A DNA stretch of 64,000 nt, from assembly GCA_023053575.1 (NCBI GenBank), contig JAKZAP010000012.1, forward strand, positions 9,548,230 to 9,612,229, given 5' to 3'. The notes beneath the pieces were generated by a model, which made no database searches, had not been told where the DNA came from, and saw only the letters and a list, made by a program, of their open reading frames with translations. Position 1 is the stretch's first letter; each line of letters opens with the position of its first letter. This document shows, one piece after another, positions 41,021 to 52,552 of this stretch. Source of the DNA: Branchinecta lynchi. Lineage: Eukaryota > Arthropoda > Branchiopoda > Anostraca > Branchinectidae. A program made the translations under genes and the position numbers.

Positions 41021-42674
41021 AACAAGAGCTGAAAGCTCATATGGCACTTGTCGGAACAGTTAGCATGTTTGTCAGTTTGTCCCCCTCCAGCTCCCTCCCC
41101 CCCCCAGTGATCAGACCCACTCCAGACTTGAAACTTAACATTCTAGGCATTTGCTCTTGACACTTGTCAAGTTTCATGCACGTCCGATCACCCGTTCCTA
41201 AGTTCCAGATTCCGGATTCCCCATCCCTCTACTCCCCACACCATGGTCGGATCGGGGAAGGGACTATTTTCAAGTCAATATGTTAGAGTCCCTGATAGAC
41301 CTGCCAAGTTTCATGGTCCTACAACATCCGGACGCACCCTAGCTCGAGATCACCGGAATTCCGGAAAACCCCCTCCAACTTCACCCACCGTGACACGATC
41401 CGGTCCTGTTCTGTCAGGATTGTATCTAGGTTTTACGCTTGTTCTTCCAACCAAGTCTGACTCCGATCCCTCAACTTTAAGGGATTCACGAGATTTCCGG
41501 TGCCCCTCTAGCTCCCCCCCCCGCCCAGTGATCAGATCTGGTCCAGACTTGAAACTGAAACACTTGTTCTTAATACTTACCAAGTTTCATGCACGTTCGA
41601 TCACCTGTTCCAGAGTTTGATTGTGACTAGATTCAGGATTTCCCACCCCTCTACTCCCCCCACGATGATCGGATCGGGGAAAAGGGACTATTTTTAAGTC
41701 GGGCGACGTTTATAAACAGGTATAAATACCTGCCAAGTTTCATGGTCCTAGCACATCTAGAAGTACCCTAACTCGAGATCACCGGAATTCCGGTAAACCC
41801 CGTCCAACTCCCCCACTGTGACACGATACAGTCCTGTTTGTCAGTAATGTATCTAGAGTTTAAGCTTGTTCTTCCCACCAACTTCCATCCCGATCCCTCG
41901 AATCTGAGCCTTTCAGAAGATTTCCGATGCCCCTTTCCAGCCCCCCCCCCCCCAGTTACCGTATCCAGTCTGGATTTGAAAAGGAACATCTGAAGGACTT
42001 GTTCCTGAGATATGCCAAGTTTCATGCAAGCCCGATTATCCCTTCGAAAGTTATGCATGTTACTAATTTCCAGATTCCCCATCCCTCCACTCCCCCTACG
42101 TTGGTCGGATCGGGGAAATGATTATTCTCAAGGCAGTCTTCGGGTCCCTGACATGCCTACCAAATTCCATCGTCGTAGTACCGAACTCGCGGGATCACCA
42201 AATCCCCCCCCCCCACTCCCCCACCGTGCCCGAATCTGGTCCGATTGTGTCAATGATGGATCTAGGACTTGTGCTCGTTTTGCTCACCAAGTTTCGTCCC
42301 GATCCCTCCACTCAAAGCGTTTCCCAAGATTTCCGGTTCCCCCCTCCAGCCAGCCCCCCCAAAGTCACCGAATCCGGTCCGGATTTTAAGTGGTCTGAGG
42401 CAGGAGATCTTTCCAAATATCAAATTTCATAAAGATTCGATCACCCGTTCAAAAGTAATAAATACCTCAAGATCCCGGATTCCCCCTCCCTCCACTCCCT
42501 CCACGATGCTCGGGTCGTGAAAGTGACTATTTCCAACGTAATCCTTTTGGGGTCCCTCCCTGATATGCCTGCCAAGTTTCATCGTCCTAGCTTAGGTGGA
42601 TGTGCCGAACTAGCAAAAACCGGACCGACCGACGGACAGACAGAAATTGCGATCGCTATATGGCACTTGGGCCA
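41021..42674 (-). repeat. Family A element
   Basis: Minus orientation: its 3' end is at 41021 (hairpin gagctttcagctc then ttgtttc on the minus strand) and its 5' end near 42674 (aagtgccatatagcgatcgc, then tttctgtc). Between lie four to five units of about 330 bp with 'caagtttcatg' and 'ggatcggggaa'. Confidence 0.7.
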
Positions 42675-42890
42675 TTCTATTCCCCTACCTGAATAATTGT
42701 GCGGACCCCATCTATCACGACCTAATCACGACCATAACATGCGTAATACGTTTAAAACACGGTAACGTTTTATCATTTCTGAAAGATGTAGGTTTTCATT
42801 GAGAAATGCAGTATTTAGGGTATGGGTTAATTACCATAATGAAATTATTTTCCATAAATATTCATGCCTATATTGCCGCGGTAAATCCCA
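42675..42890. other. No gene or repeat recognised
   Basis: AT-rich, single-copy-looking stretch between a family A element and duplication block E. Confidence 0.4.
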
Positions 42891-44164
42891 ACTCAGTTTG
42901 GTGGTTTAGAATCAGGAACCTGGATGGTTTATAGTTAATTTCGATTTTTGTGTGCTGATGTAACTATAGCCGATAGTATATGTAATTGTCCGCCATTTTG
43001 CCTCGGGCCCTCTCTCTGCCAAATTGGCTCTTTATAATTATGATGTCATTAGTTTATTAGTAAACAGAACTTGAACTTAAAAGCTTATATTCTTCTTCGT
43101 ATGGAACTTGAGCCGAAGGCTGCAAGTACCATATACAAGTGCATCACTAGGCGCCTACATCACTTTTTCGTCGGTCGGTCAGTCCGAGTAAAGGTAATGT
43201 GCTAGGATGACGTCCGTCAGTCGGGATCCCGAACCGAAGATACTGTATCTAGCAAGACCGTCGAAGAATTTAAAGTTTCCCTTGGAAAGGAGTGGAGCAC
43301 AAAAAAATGAGGCTGGAATGGGATACCCTGGAGTCCCAGACCAAAGCACAAGGTTAAGCGAATCATCCCAACCCAACACCCGACAGAATTCACGAATTCA
43401 TCCACATGTCACAGATGCTGAGCAATGCTACAGGGTGGAAAAATCTTCAATTGCTCCAAGCTGCAATTTAAGGTATGAAACTTGTCAGGCATACACCAGA
43501 CCAAATCGACTTGGAAATAGTAAACTCGCCGATTCGACCATGGCGGGGGTGTGGAGGCAGGAGGTATCCGGAATACTGAGTCATGCGTAACTTTCGAACG
43601 TGTGATGGGATCTAAATGAAACTAGATAATTGTACAGAGCGTGTCTCAGATCCCCCATTTCACGTCCGGTCTAGATTCGAAGACCGTGGGGGAGTTGGGG
43701 GGTACTGGAAATGTCGTGATACGCTAAGAATGGAACGAGTATTTCTTTCTTTTTATGGCACCTGCTCGTCGGCCAAGCGATCGGCAACAGCGATCGCAGT
43801 TTCTGTCCGTCTGTCGGTCCAGGTTTAGCTAGTTCGGGCACTTCCACATAAGCTAGGACGATGAAACTTTGGCAGGCATATCAGAGACCCGACCAGATTA
43901 ACTTACGTGGAAGTAGTCATTCCCCCATCCGATCATCTGGGGGGAGTGGACGAAGGGGAATCCGGAAAATTAAGGTACATATGACTTCCGAACGGGTGAT
44001 CGGATCTTAATGAAACTTGAACAAGAACAAGTCCTAGATACATCGTTGAAATAATCGGACCGGATTTGGGGACTGCTGGGGGAGTTGGGGGGGGGGGGCG
44101 GAACTCGTTGATCCCACGAGTTCGATTCTAGGACGATGAAATCTGTTCGACATGTCAGCCCGAT

Positions 44165-44385
44165 GTAGGTAGTTGTACGAAAAACTTGCATGTATTGATA
44201 TGCAGTAGAACAGAATACTTTAATGTAATATGCCTCATACTGACTAACCAGTAGTAATATTCAGTAGCATCCCACCTTGCTCCAGTAGCATCCAGTCTTG
44301 CTGTAGTAGCATCAGTTGGTAATGCATGCTACTTTTCGTACAACTTCATACTACTATGTTAAGATAATTTTGCATCGGATGGGCC
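44165..44385 (-). mobile_element. Family P MITE, partial, minus orientation
   Basis: 'gtagcat'-rich sequence ending 'gataattttgcatcgg'; a diverged copy of the element at 28073. Confidence 0.6.
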
Positions 44386-45069
44386 CAACCACATTAACTA
44401 GGAAACAGTTATTTCCCCGATCGGACCATCTGGGGAGGAGTGGAGGGAGGTGGAATCCGGAAAACTGAGGTATGTAGGCTTATAGCTTTCGAATGGGTGA
44501 TCAGATCTTAATGAAACTTGATATAGTTGGAGGGGGGAACCATAAATCTTGGGAAACACTTAGAGTCGAGGGAAGGGATAGGAACGAAACTTGGAGGAAA
44601 GAACAAGCGCAAGTCCTAGATACATCGTTGACACTGTGGGGAAATTGGGGGGGGGGGGCGGTATCGGAATTCGGCGAGTTCAGTAGACTACTAGGACTAC
44701 TAGGCGTATCAGGGACCCAAACGACTGACTTGAGGAAGATTGTTTCCCCGATCGACCATCGTGGAGGAGTGGGGATGGGGAATCCAGAATCTTGTGGCGT
44801 GCATAGCTTTTGAACGGGTGATCGGATTTGAATGAAACTTGGCAAGTGGAAAGAGCTATCGCCTCAGATGTTCCATTTCAAGTCCGGACCCGATCCAGTA
44901 CCGACTGGAGGGGGGCACCGGAAATCTCGTGAAACGCTTAGAATCGAAGGATCGGGATAGAATATGGTGGGAAGAGCAAGCATAAGCCCTAGATACGTTC
45001 TCGATAGAACCAGCTCGTATCGGGGCTCTCTGGGGGGATTTGTGAAAAACTTGATTTTTCATAAATTAA

Positions 45070-45235
45070 TTTTCCAGTTAGAGCGGCTTGAGCCTGAATA
45101 GGACCCTTTCCAAGATGAGCCGAATTATAGCTCCAATAAAATTCAAATTCCTTTTTGCACTGCCAATATGATTCGCAGTCAGCTTGGGCTGAAGGAATAT
45201 AAGAGTTCTGCTTTAAATCAGGTTAACCTAACAGG
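45070..45235 (+). repeat. Decayed hammerhead-family repeat
   Basis: CTGAATA and GAATT replace the ribozyme core. The flanking sequence is the same as at 63841-64000, where the core is intact. Confidence 0.6.
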
Positions 45236-45905
45236 TTAGAGGCATTTAAAAGAAGGCCAATATGGGCATTCGGGGCCTTCTTCATTCCCGTCATGGTGTC
45301 CCTTCCGAACATCTATTGCGCATTTATTTTTCGTTCATTCGCCCAGTCCTAAAATTCTGCTGTTCTGTATGTCATTTTGGCGAGACTCGCGAGCAATCGG
45401 ATACTATAGAGAGGATACAATACCGAGCTCACCTAATAACGGATAAATCTCTGTAAGTCTCTTATATCTATTTTCTCAAAAAATATAATCTGACAACCTT
45501 AGTGAGAATTTGTGCTTAAAGTTTGGTGTGCAGACTCTTCGGAACCCAGTCCTTCGCGACCCCCCCCCCCCCTTTACAACCGAAAGGCAGAGACCTCAAA
45601 GACAAGCTTCCGAACCAGTCCCTACCCTTCAACCAGTGTTTTGCCGACACGTGAGATACAAAAGTAGTTTTGTCCCCTCCTTTGTTTCCCTACGTAACAG
45701 AAATTAGTAGGTTATTATTTTTACCCCCCCCTTGTCTATTACCCAATCGTTTTTTTAATATTTGTTCTCAGTATTTTATTTGTAATTCCACCACTTTTTA
45801 GTATATGTTGACAATTTTGGTTAGTTTTTAATGTAAGTTCGACTTTTCGAACTTTAAATTAGTCCGTAATTGGTATTGAAATAAAACTGTATTGAATTGA
45901 ATTAA
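45236..45905 (+). pseudogene. 5'-truncated LINE (RT C-terminal end and 3' UTR)
   Basis: Reads GLLHSRHGVPSEHLLRIYFSFIRPVLKFCCSVCHFG…IERIQYRAHLI, then KSSFVPSFVSLRN, the usual end of CR1/jockey-like ORF2. Ends 'aataaaactgtattgaattgaatt'. Its 3' end lies about 6 bp from the stop codon of the insulin-like gene on the other strand. Confidence 0.7.
45775..45780 (-). promoter_or_regulatory. Possible poly(A) signal for the insulin-like gene
   Basis: AATAAA on the minus strand, about 130 nt past the insulin-like stop codon, inside antisense LINE sequence. It would mean the LINE insertion now supplies the 3' end of the host transcript. The motif is short and use is inference. Confidence 0.4.
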
Positions 45906-45910
45906 TATGC

Positions 45911-46044
45911 TTACTCTGGAGTTGGACTAACTTCTTCTTGGAATGGAGGTGGATCCAAGTGGCAGAATTCTCGCAGTGTCCGCAACGGACACGCGTTGTA
46001 ACAACAAAGCTCGACAATGGACTTTTCTGGACCTTTTGAAGCAC
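45911..46044 (-). CDS. Insulin-like peptide exon: A chain
   Basis: After acceptor tatcttcctag, the first two bases complete a glycine codon split by the phase-1 intron. Encodes ASKGPEKSIVELCCYNACPL then RTLREFC and a tail ending TAA. The correct frame is hidden because it has no ATG and only 44 codons. Confidence 0.88.
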
Positions 46045-49000
46045 CTAGGAAGATACGTACATTACCACTTTAGATTGAAACAATTTTGAAAATGAAGACA
46101 AGATATCGTTAAAGGAGTAAATTCTTCTGCGAGGAAATAGAGGAGAAACCATATTCAGTGGATGTGATTGTGATTGTTGCAGATACTACTGTAGATTTAC
46201 TTCCTGCAAAATCATAACACAACACTGTGAGAAGTTTCATAACAGACAACACAAGGATGCGCGTTTTCAACAGACAATGCGTAACAGACTGTTGTGTTTG
46301 AAAAGTTATCACTAGATGATCCTGCGGTTGTACTAAGTCATTAATTCCACTGGAGACGGGTGCAGAAATTGCAGGTGCAGCATTGTAACAGATCTCAGTA
46401 ATTGTTACAGATGAATGACCGTACGAAGTATACCAACCAACAGAAGGATAAGAACACTTAAAAGTGCAGAAATTGCAGGTGCAGTATTGTAACAGATCGC
46501 AGTAATTGTTACAGATGAATGACCGGTACGAAGTCTGATTTAAGCTGAAGCACTTGGCTCTTGGTCCATGAAAGTTTTCACTTTTTCATTCCAATTTGGC
46601 TGCTTCAGAGGCGAAAAGCAAATATAAGGTTGTAGTCCAAAATCCAGGTAAGTGTTCGAATACGCATAGCCTATCTCTACTGCACTGTCAGAAGTTTCAT
46701 AACAGATTGCGCAGAACACTTTCAAGAGTAACATCTTTTCACTTAGAAATAAAGTGTTATGATGAAAGTGTTATTATTTCGCGCCTAGATCTCCAATAAC
46801 ACCTTCAATAGGTAACAAGACCAAAGGTGTCGATGGGATCCCAAAAATCTAATATTTGATTCAGACAATCGGGTCTTGTCTTCGCCAGATCCAGTCTTTG
46901 ACAGGCTAATCATCAGAGAAAACCAAGTTCAGATATACCTCTATAAGCCATATCTATTTTGACGATATTGACCGAGACTTCCTGCCGATTTCCGACCGAA
47001 CTACTAGTCCAGCAAAAAAAATTCAGAAACAAAACAAGCGTATCTCCTTATCCCTATAAAGAACATCTAATCAACTTTGAATAAAAGTTTGACTTAAAAA
47101 AATCGACTCAGCCTCTCTTCTTACCCATTAATCTGTCATCTAATCGAACTTTTGCTTTTAACAAATTTCCCGGTTTTGGCGGATTCCGGGCGAACTAGTT
47201 GTCCCGCGAGAAAATGATTTTCACTATCGTGTTCGGCATGTCGTTTTACCCATAAATCAAACATTTAATCAACTTCAAATTAAACTTTTACATTTAACCA
47301 ACTTTCCGGTTTTTGCATGTTCGGCGAGAAAGTTGTTTTCACCATCGTGTTCAGCATGTCTTCTTACCCCTAAATCGACCATTTAATCAACTTCAAATAC
47401 AACTTTTACTTTTAACCAATTTTCCGGTTTTCGCCGGATTCCGGACGAACTACTTGTCCGGCATGAAAATGGTTTTTCACTATCGTGCTCAGCATACCTT
47501 CTTACCCCATAATCGACTATCACATTAGCTGTTTGAAAATATTTTGTTTGTCCCTTAATTTGAACCCCCACCCCTAAATATGGAGCTACATAGTCCATCT
47601 ACGAACTTGACCTTACCCTTGACCCGATGAATCCTCACACCAAGTTTCATCAAAATATCTCATTGCCCTCGAGTGTTATCGTGCTTACAGACGGACATTT
47701 TTGCGATGTCATAGGTATCCCTCCACTTACGTTTTAGGATCTCAAAAATAGACTACAGAAGGATGCGCGGTTTAAACATATAACACTTTGGGATGTTATC
47801 TGTTATGTTTCTTTCGTTCCCGTTAGCATTTTTGTAGAATTGAAAGTGTTGCAGGAGATCTAGGCACGAAATAGTGAAAACTTAATTGGTCATCGCACTT
47901 TATTTCTAAGTGAAAAGGCGTCATTCTTGAAAGTGTTATACGCTATCTGTTATGAAACTTCTGACAGTGTGTGTCCTAGCCGCATTTACACCGACCGAAC
48001 CAAGTTTTTGAATACTCTAGTCCGAAACACGCCGATGAACCTCGGAAAGAACGAGAAACGTCGCCCGAACGATGACTCAAATCCTATGTCAACCAATCAC
48101 CGGCGTTCGTTCTGGGCAGATGTAGTGACGCTTCTGGCTCTTCGCTAGGCACACGGCGATTCGACATCGGCACGAAGAGTTAGTTAGTCACCAAGAGCCG
48201 CTTTTACTCGCGAAAGTTTGGTTTTCACATGATTTTTTTCATCTACCGGAATTGCCGTGTTTTGCTCTTTTGGAAACCCATTAGAGCCGAGGGTTTACCT
48301 ACTCTCCGGCCCCGACCGAAACCACACTGTCAGATGTTTCATAACAGATAGCACGAGGATGTTGTCTGTTGTGTTTGAAAAGGTTATGCATGAAATGTTA
48401 TGTATAACAAGCTTTGTTAGGAATAGCCAAAAAAGCATCTACTGACTTTATTCCTTATCGTCATGATGTCAGAAAACTCAGCAGATGCTTTTTGGCAGTT
48501 TTTGCGTTCTTCCTGATGGTTTGGTAGTTTGTTTGGGAGTAGAATTTTAATTATGGTTGTGAAGGTATGAGGTTTATAGGATAGGACAGAACAAAAATTA
48601 AAAGGCTTAGGAGGGAAGAATAGTAAATACAATACGGGCTTATTATCAAAAGTTGATTGACGTAAATAGACAAAGAGGGAAGGAGGAGTAGCCACAAAAA
48701 GTATGATTTTTTTTTCTTCTTTTTTTAGGTAAATTTTTTAACACAACAGATAACATCCGAACTATTATCTGTTACGCATTATCTGTTGAAACCGCGCATT
48801 CTCGTGTTATCTGTTATGAAACTTCTGACAGTGCAGCAGGCCATAAATTTTCCGATTTCCGCCAAAAAGCATGTGCACCACAGAAACCTGAGAAAATGGA
48901 AGTTTGGGAAAAAAAAGGTTGGGATAAGTGATACCAACAGTGATACTAAGAAAACCACAACTGCGGACATGTGCTTCGGTAAATTTTAACGGATCAGGGC

Positions 49001-51159
49001 TGAGATGTGACAGTCTAGTTATCCATCACTTATTCACTTTAATATGCTTGAAGACCTGATAAAAATGAGTTACTTCGTTGCTCCTATATTCATTCAATCG
49101 ATTGTCATCAAATGCACTTTTTGGGATCCCAAAACGTAAGTGGAGGGATACCTATGACATCGCAAAAGTTGTCCGTCTGTCCGTCCGTCCGTCCGTCCGT
49201 CTGTCCGTCCGTCTGTAAGCACGATAACTCTCGAAGGGAATGAGATATTTTGATGAAACTTGGTGTGAGGGTTCGTTGGGTCGTCGGACCAGTCAAGTTC
49301 GTAGATGGGCTTTGTAGCTCTACATTTAGGGGTGGGGGAGGGGATTCAAATTAAGGGACAAACAAAATATTTTGAAACAGCTAATGTGATAGTCGATTAT
49401 GGGGTAAGAAGACATGCTGAACACGATGGTGAAAACCATTTTGTCATCGGACAAGTAGTTCGCCCGAAATCCGGCCAAAACCGGAAAGTTTGTTGAAAGT
49501 AAAAGTTTTATTTGAAATTGATTAGATGTTCGATTTAGGGGTAGGAAGACATGCTGAAGACGATGGTGAAAACTATTTTCTTGACGGACAAGTATTTCGC
49601 CCGGAATCCGGCCCAAACCGGAAAGTTTGTTGAAAGTAAAAGTTTTATTTGAAGTTGATTAAATGTTCGATTTAGAGGTAGGAAGACATGCTGAAGACGA
49701 TGGTGAAAACTATTTTCTCGACGGACAAGTATTTCGACCGGAATCCGGTCCAAACCGGAAATTTTGTCAAAATTAAAAGTTTTATTTGGAGTTGATTAGA
49801 TGTTCGATTTAGGGCAAGAAGACATGCTGAACACTTATGTGAAAACAAGTTTCTACCCGGACATGTAGTTCGTCCGGAATCCGGCCAAAACCGGAAATTT
49901 TGTCAAAATTAAAAGTTTTATTTGGAGTTGATTAGATGTTCGATTTAGGGCAAGAAGACATGCTGAACACTTATGTGAAAACAAGTTTCTACCCGGACAT
50001 GTAGTTCGTCCGGAATCCGGCCAAAACCGGAAAACTGTTGGAAGTCAAAGTTTTATTTCTAGTTGATTAGATAAGCGATTTAGGGGTAAGAAGAGATGCT
50101 GAGTCCCTGTATGACAATCGTATTTTACCCGGACATATAGTTCGACCGGAATCCGGCTGGAATCGGAAAATTTGTTATAAGCTAAATTTCTATTTGAAGT
50201 TGATTAGATGTTCATTACTGGGGAAAGAAGATACCCTGATTTCGTGTTTGAGCTTTCTTTTTTCGCCGGACAAGTAGTTCTGGAGTTCGGCCGGAACCGG
50301 GAAATTGGCAGAAGTGGCAGGAAGTATTCGTCAAAACAGATATGACACACATGCTGAATCCGAATCCGAACTTGGTTTTCTCAGGTGATTAGCTATTTGG
50401 CCTTAATCTGTTTCTGAATTTTAATTGTAAAAATGTTCAAGGAGTCTGGCGAAGACTGGATCTGGCTAAGACAAGACCCAGTTGTCTGGATCAGATATTG
50501 AATTTTTGGGATCCCATCGAAACCTTTGGTCTTGTTCTTTCTGATTTGTGGCGCCTCTGTGTGTGCCTACATCTATGCTTTAAATATTTAACAACTAAAA
50601 CGGTAGACGGTTGCGAAAATTAAATATTTTGGGGTCAAATGCAATAGCGTGCTTTCTTCTGAAGTGACCTAATAACTGGGACTACAGTTACTGGGATTCG
50701 CTTCATTAGAAATTGAAATAACGCTTTGGCTGAAATTCAAATCTTCCGCCCCGGTTGAACTTTGTTTTTTCAGGCCAGCAGTCCAAATTCTGAACATCAC
50801 TACTAGACCCCAAGATGAAAAAATAAAAATCCGTCAGCAGAGTCAAAGTAATTCATTTTATTCATATTCAAGATATAAAGATCAGCTGGGTTTTCAGTCA
50901 AAATCACACCTCTACTTTACTTACCTTGTTTGGCTTCATGCGATACCTTCCGACCGCCAAGTTTGCTGATCGGATTTATTCCACGACAGGCGAGCTGCAC
51001 TGCGTCCGCTAAATACTTTCCGCAATACTGAGCGTTCTGAGTTTCCACCGCTTCCACGTCATTCACCTCTTTCCGTTTCCGCACATTTCCAGGCAAAGGA
51101 AAGCTCGCACAACATTGAACAACAACAACAACAACTGCGAACACCGATGGGAGCTGCAT
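45911..51159 (-). CDS. Insulin/IGF-like peptide precursor, two coding exons
   Basis: CDS joins 50925-51159 and 45911-46044: 122 residues. Signal peptide 1 to about 18, a short pro-segment ending in RKRK (27-30), B chain with C46 and C58 (C-x11-C, CGKYLADAVQLAC), a connecting segment, A chain with C92, C93, C97, C106 (CCYNACPLRTLREFC), and a 16-residue acidic/proline tail. The A chain matches the insulin signature CC-x3-C-x8-C, with Leu at the conserved core position. The intron is phase 1 within the connecting region, as in classical insulin genes. The only dibasic site between the chains is R70-K71 and the A chain is preceded by a lone Lys, so processing may be partial or IGF-like. Such peptides act as secreted ligands of insulin-receptor kinases or relaxin-type GPCRs; which applies here is unknown. 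The 4.9-kb intron is packed with mobile elements. Confidence 0.88.
46216..46310. repeat. Family-M MITE fragment in insulin-like intron
   Basis: 'cactgtgagaagtttcataacag', 'caaggatgcgcg' and 'tgttgtgtttgaaaag', the left arm of family M only. Confidence 0.55.
46682..47969. mobile_element. Family-M MITE split by a family B insertion
   Basis: Begins cactgtcagaagtttcata (46682) and ends cttctgacagtg (47969). The family B element 46812-47755 interrupts it after 'aacaccttcaataggtaacaag'. Both lie in the insulin-like intron. Confidence 0.7.
46812..47755 (-). repeat. Family B element in insulin-like intron
   Basis: Minus orientation: 'aacaagaccaaaggtgtcgatgggatccc' at the low end; 'acttacgttttaggatctcaaaa' at the high end. 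Inner tandem units carry 'ggttttggcggattccgggc'. Confidence 0.7.
48325..48833. mobile_element. Family-M MITE with longer centre
   Basis: Inverted ends cactgtcaga(t/a)gtttcataacag and their inverse. The central 200 bp (48530-48730) is not in other copies and may be a further insertion. Confidence 0.65.
49118..50530 (+). repeat. Family B element, longest copy
   Basis: Starts tttttgggatcccaaaacgt, a (gtcc)n run near 49172-49214, then a series of 120-140-bp units; ends 'gaatttttgggatcccatcg' and 'cctttggtcttgtt'. Two adjacent 136-bp units (49755-49890, 49891-50026) are identical. Confidence 0.8.
50925..51159 (-). CDS. Insulin-like peptide exon: signal peptide and B chain
   Basis: The start chosen is the ATG at 51159 because it begins a signal peptide (MQLPSVFAVVVVVVQCCA). 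In-frame ATGs upstream would bury it behind 65 non-signal residues, and a splice acceptor (aaaaatttcag, ending 51180) lies 20 nt upstream, consistent with the 5' UTR intron common in insulin genes. The six-valine run comes from a (GTT)n repeat. Donor gtaagt, phase 1. Confidence 0.88.
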
Positions 51160-51179
51160 GATTAGCACTAAGCTTAATT

Positions 51180-51645
51180 CTGAAATTTTTCCTTCATGGA
51201 TTCCACTCTTAAGCTTGACTCTCAGGTCATTTCTCGAAGTGTTGCGACGTTCAGAGAAGCTCAGGTGAAACATTGTTTCCCTAATAGCCCTGATAAAGAG
51301 ATACCGAACCATCTGGTAATCCGATTTCAGCAGCCGAGCGTAGAACATTTGCAAAAATTCACATTTTGCCCTTGGGGGAGGTCAAGGAATGGTCGCGAAG
51401 TTAATTTGATATGGGTCGCTAAAATTAAGGGTCCATCTGGGATTTTGCGTCAGCAAGAAGACCGGGAAACACCCAGGGTCGCCACGCCAGACACCACAAA
51501 TTGCCCGTCCTTCAAAAAACATCACCAAAAGAAAAAATCATGTCAAAGCCGCGCGCAAATTTACAAAACTTTTGTTATTTTCCCCTAAAATTTTCTGATT
51601 TGGTGGCAAGAATTTAGTAATTTGGCGACGAAAGTTTACGACCCT
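51180..51645 (-). promoter_or_regulatory. Upstream region of the insulin-like gene
   Basis: Single-copy-looking sequence between the peptide's putative 5' UTR acceptor and the start of duplication block D copy 2. A non-coding first exon and the promoter may lie here or further upstream; no clear TATA box was recognised. Confidence 0.4.
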
Positions 51646-52552
51646 AGTTTTCCTCCCTGGCTACTCCCGGCGAAAGTCAATAGTCCCTTATAAAACATGT
51701 CTAGATGGGCTAATCAAATTTTTAGATACAAATTTATTTTTTATTAAAAGCCCATACAGAGGCGCGCGGCCAGCGATCCGTCGTCACACTTAGACATTAC
51801 ACTTGCGATTCTAGGTAAGTTTTCAATAAGATTTTTTAATTTCCTATATATTTGGGGTGGGGGGGGGGGGCAAAGGAGTTTTCGCCACGCCTAATGATTA
51901 CCGATATCGGACTGTTCCGCGTTTACAATTTAGAATCGATGTATGGCCCCAAATAGCCGACATATTGGGACACACTTCACTGCAAGGCATCCTGGACTAA
52001 ACAGGTCATAACCATCACAAGAGTCGCAGAATACCAAGCAGCGGTATCGACAGCTGCAAGCCAAATGCTACCTGGCAGACTTTAGGGCTCTTCTGGCCTC
52101 TTCACGGATTCACTTTCCAAAATGCAAAGCGGGAGTCGGCGAGCGCGACAACAAACGGAAAGTCCTTGCGCCTTTGCAAATTCTGGCTGTCTTGCCGAAT
52201 CTACTTTTCAGGTAAGGAGTGGATTCACTTTAAAAACTAGAGGGGCGCAAGAACAGCAGCGGAAAGCGAAGCGAGTCTTAAGGCGTATTCTTGCCGTTCC
52301 CCGAGGACTCCACTTGAGGAGTCCCCGCGTTTTTGTTTGTCCCGGGGACTCACTCCGCGTATTCTCGCGAGTCCCCACCGACGGGGAGTGCTCCGATTTT
52401 CATCACCATCATCGAAAAGGACTCCCTTTCAGATTAGGAGGGGAATCAATTTTTGCTGGTGTTGGAGCAATGTAAAATTAATTAAAACAATCAGAATAAA
52501 CAAAACCAAAAATAAAGTGGGTCCAGACTAATTTCGCCAACTACATATTTTT

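Larger units (their letters stand above)
42898..45235 (+). repeat. Segmental duplication block E, copy 1 (family A-like)
   Basis: Colinear with 60668-64000: 'ggtttagaatca(g/c)gaacctggatggtttat', 'ttatgatgtcattagtttattag', hairpin 'tatggaacttg…caagtaccata' near 43099, 'cagatcccccatttcacgtc', a family P MITE and a hammerhead relic at the end. It stops at 'aaatcaggttaacct', exactly the sequence at the right edge of the window. Confidence 0.85.

Noticed and set aside
49172..49214. Short regular gtcc repeats resembling an array of spaced repeats
   Set aside because: Simple microsatellite at the start of a family B element; no CRISPR architecture, and the DNA is eukaryotic.
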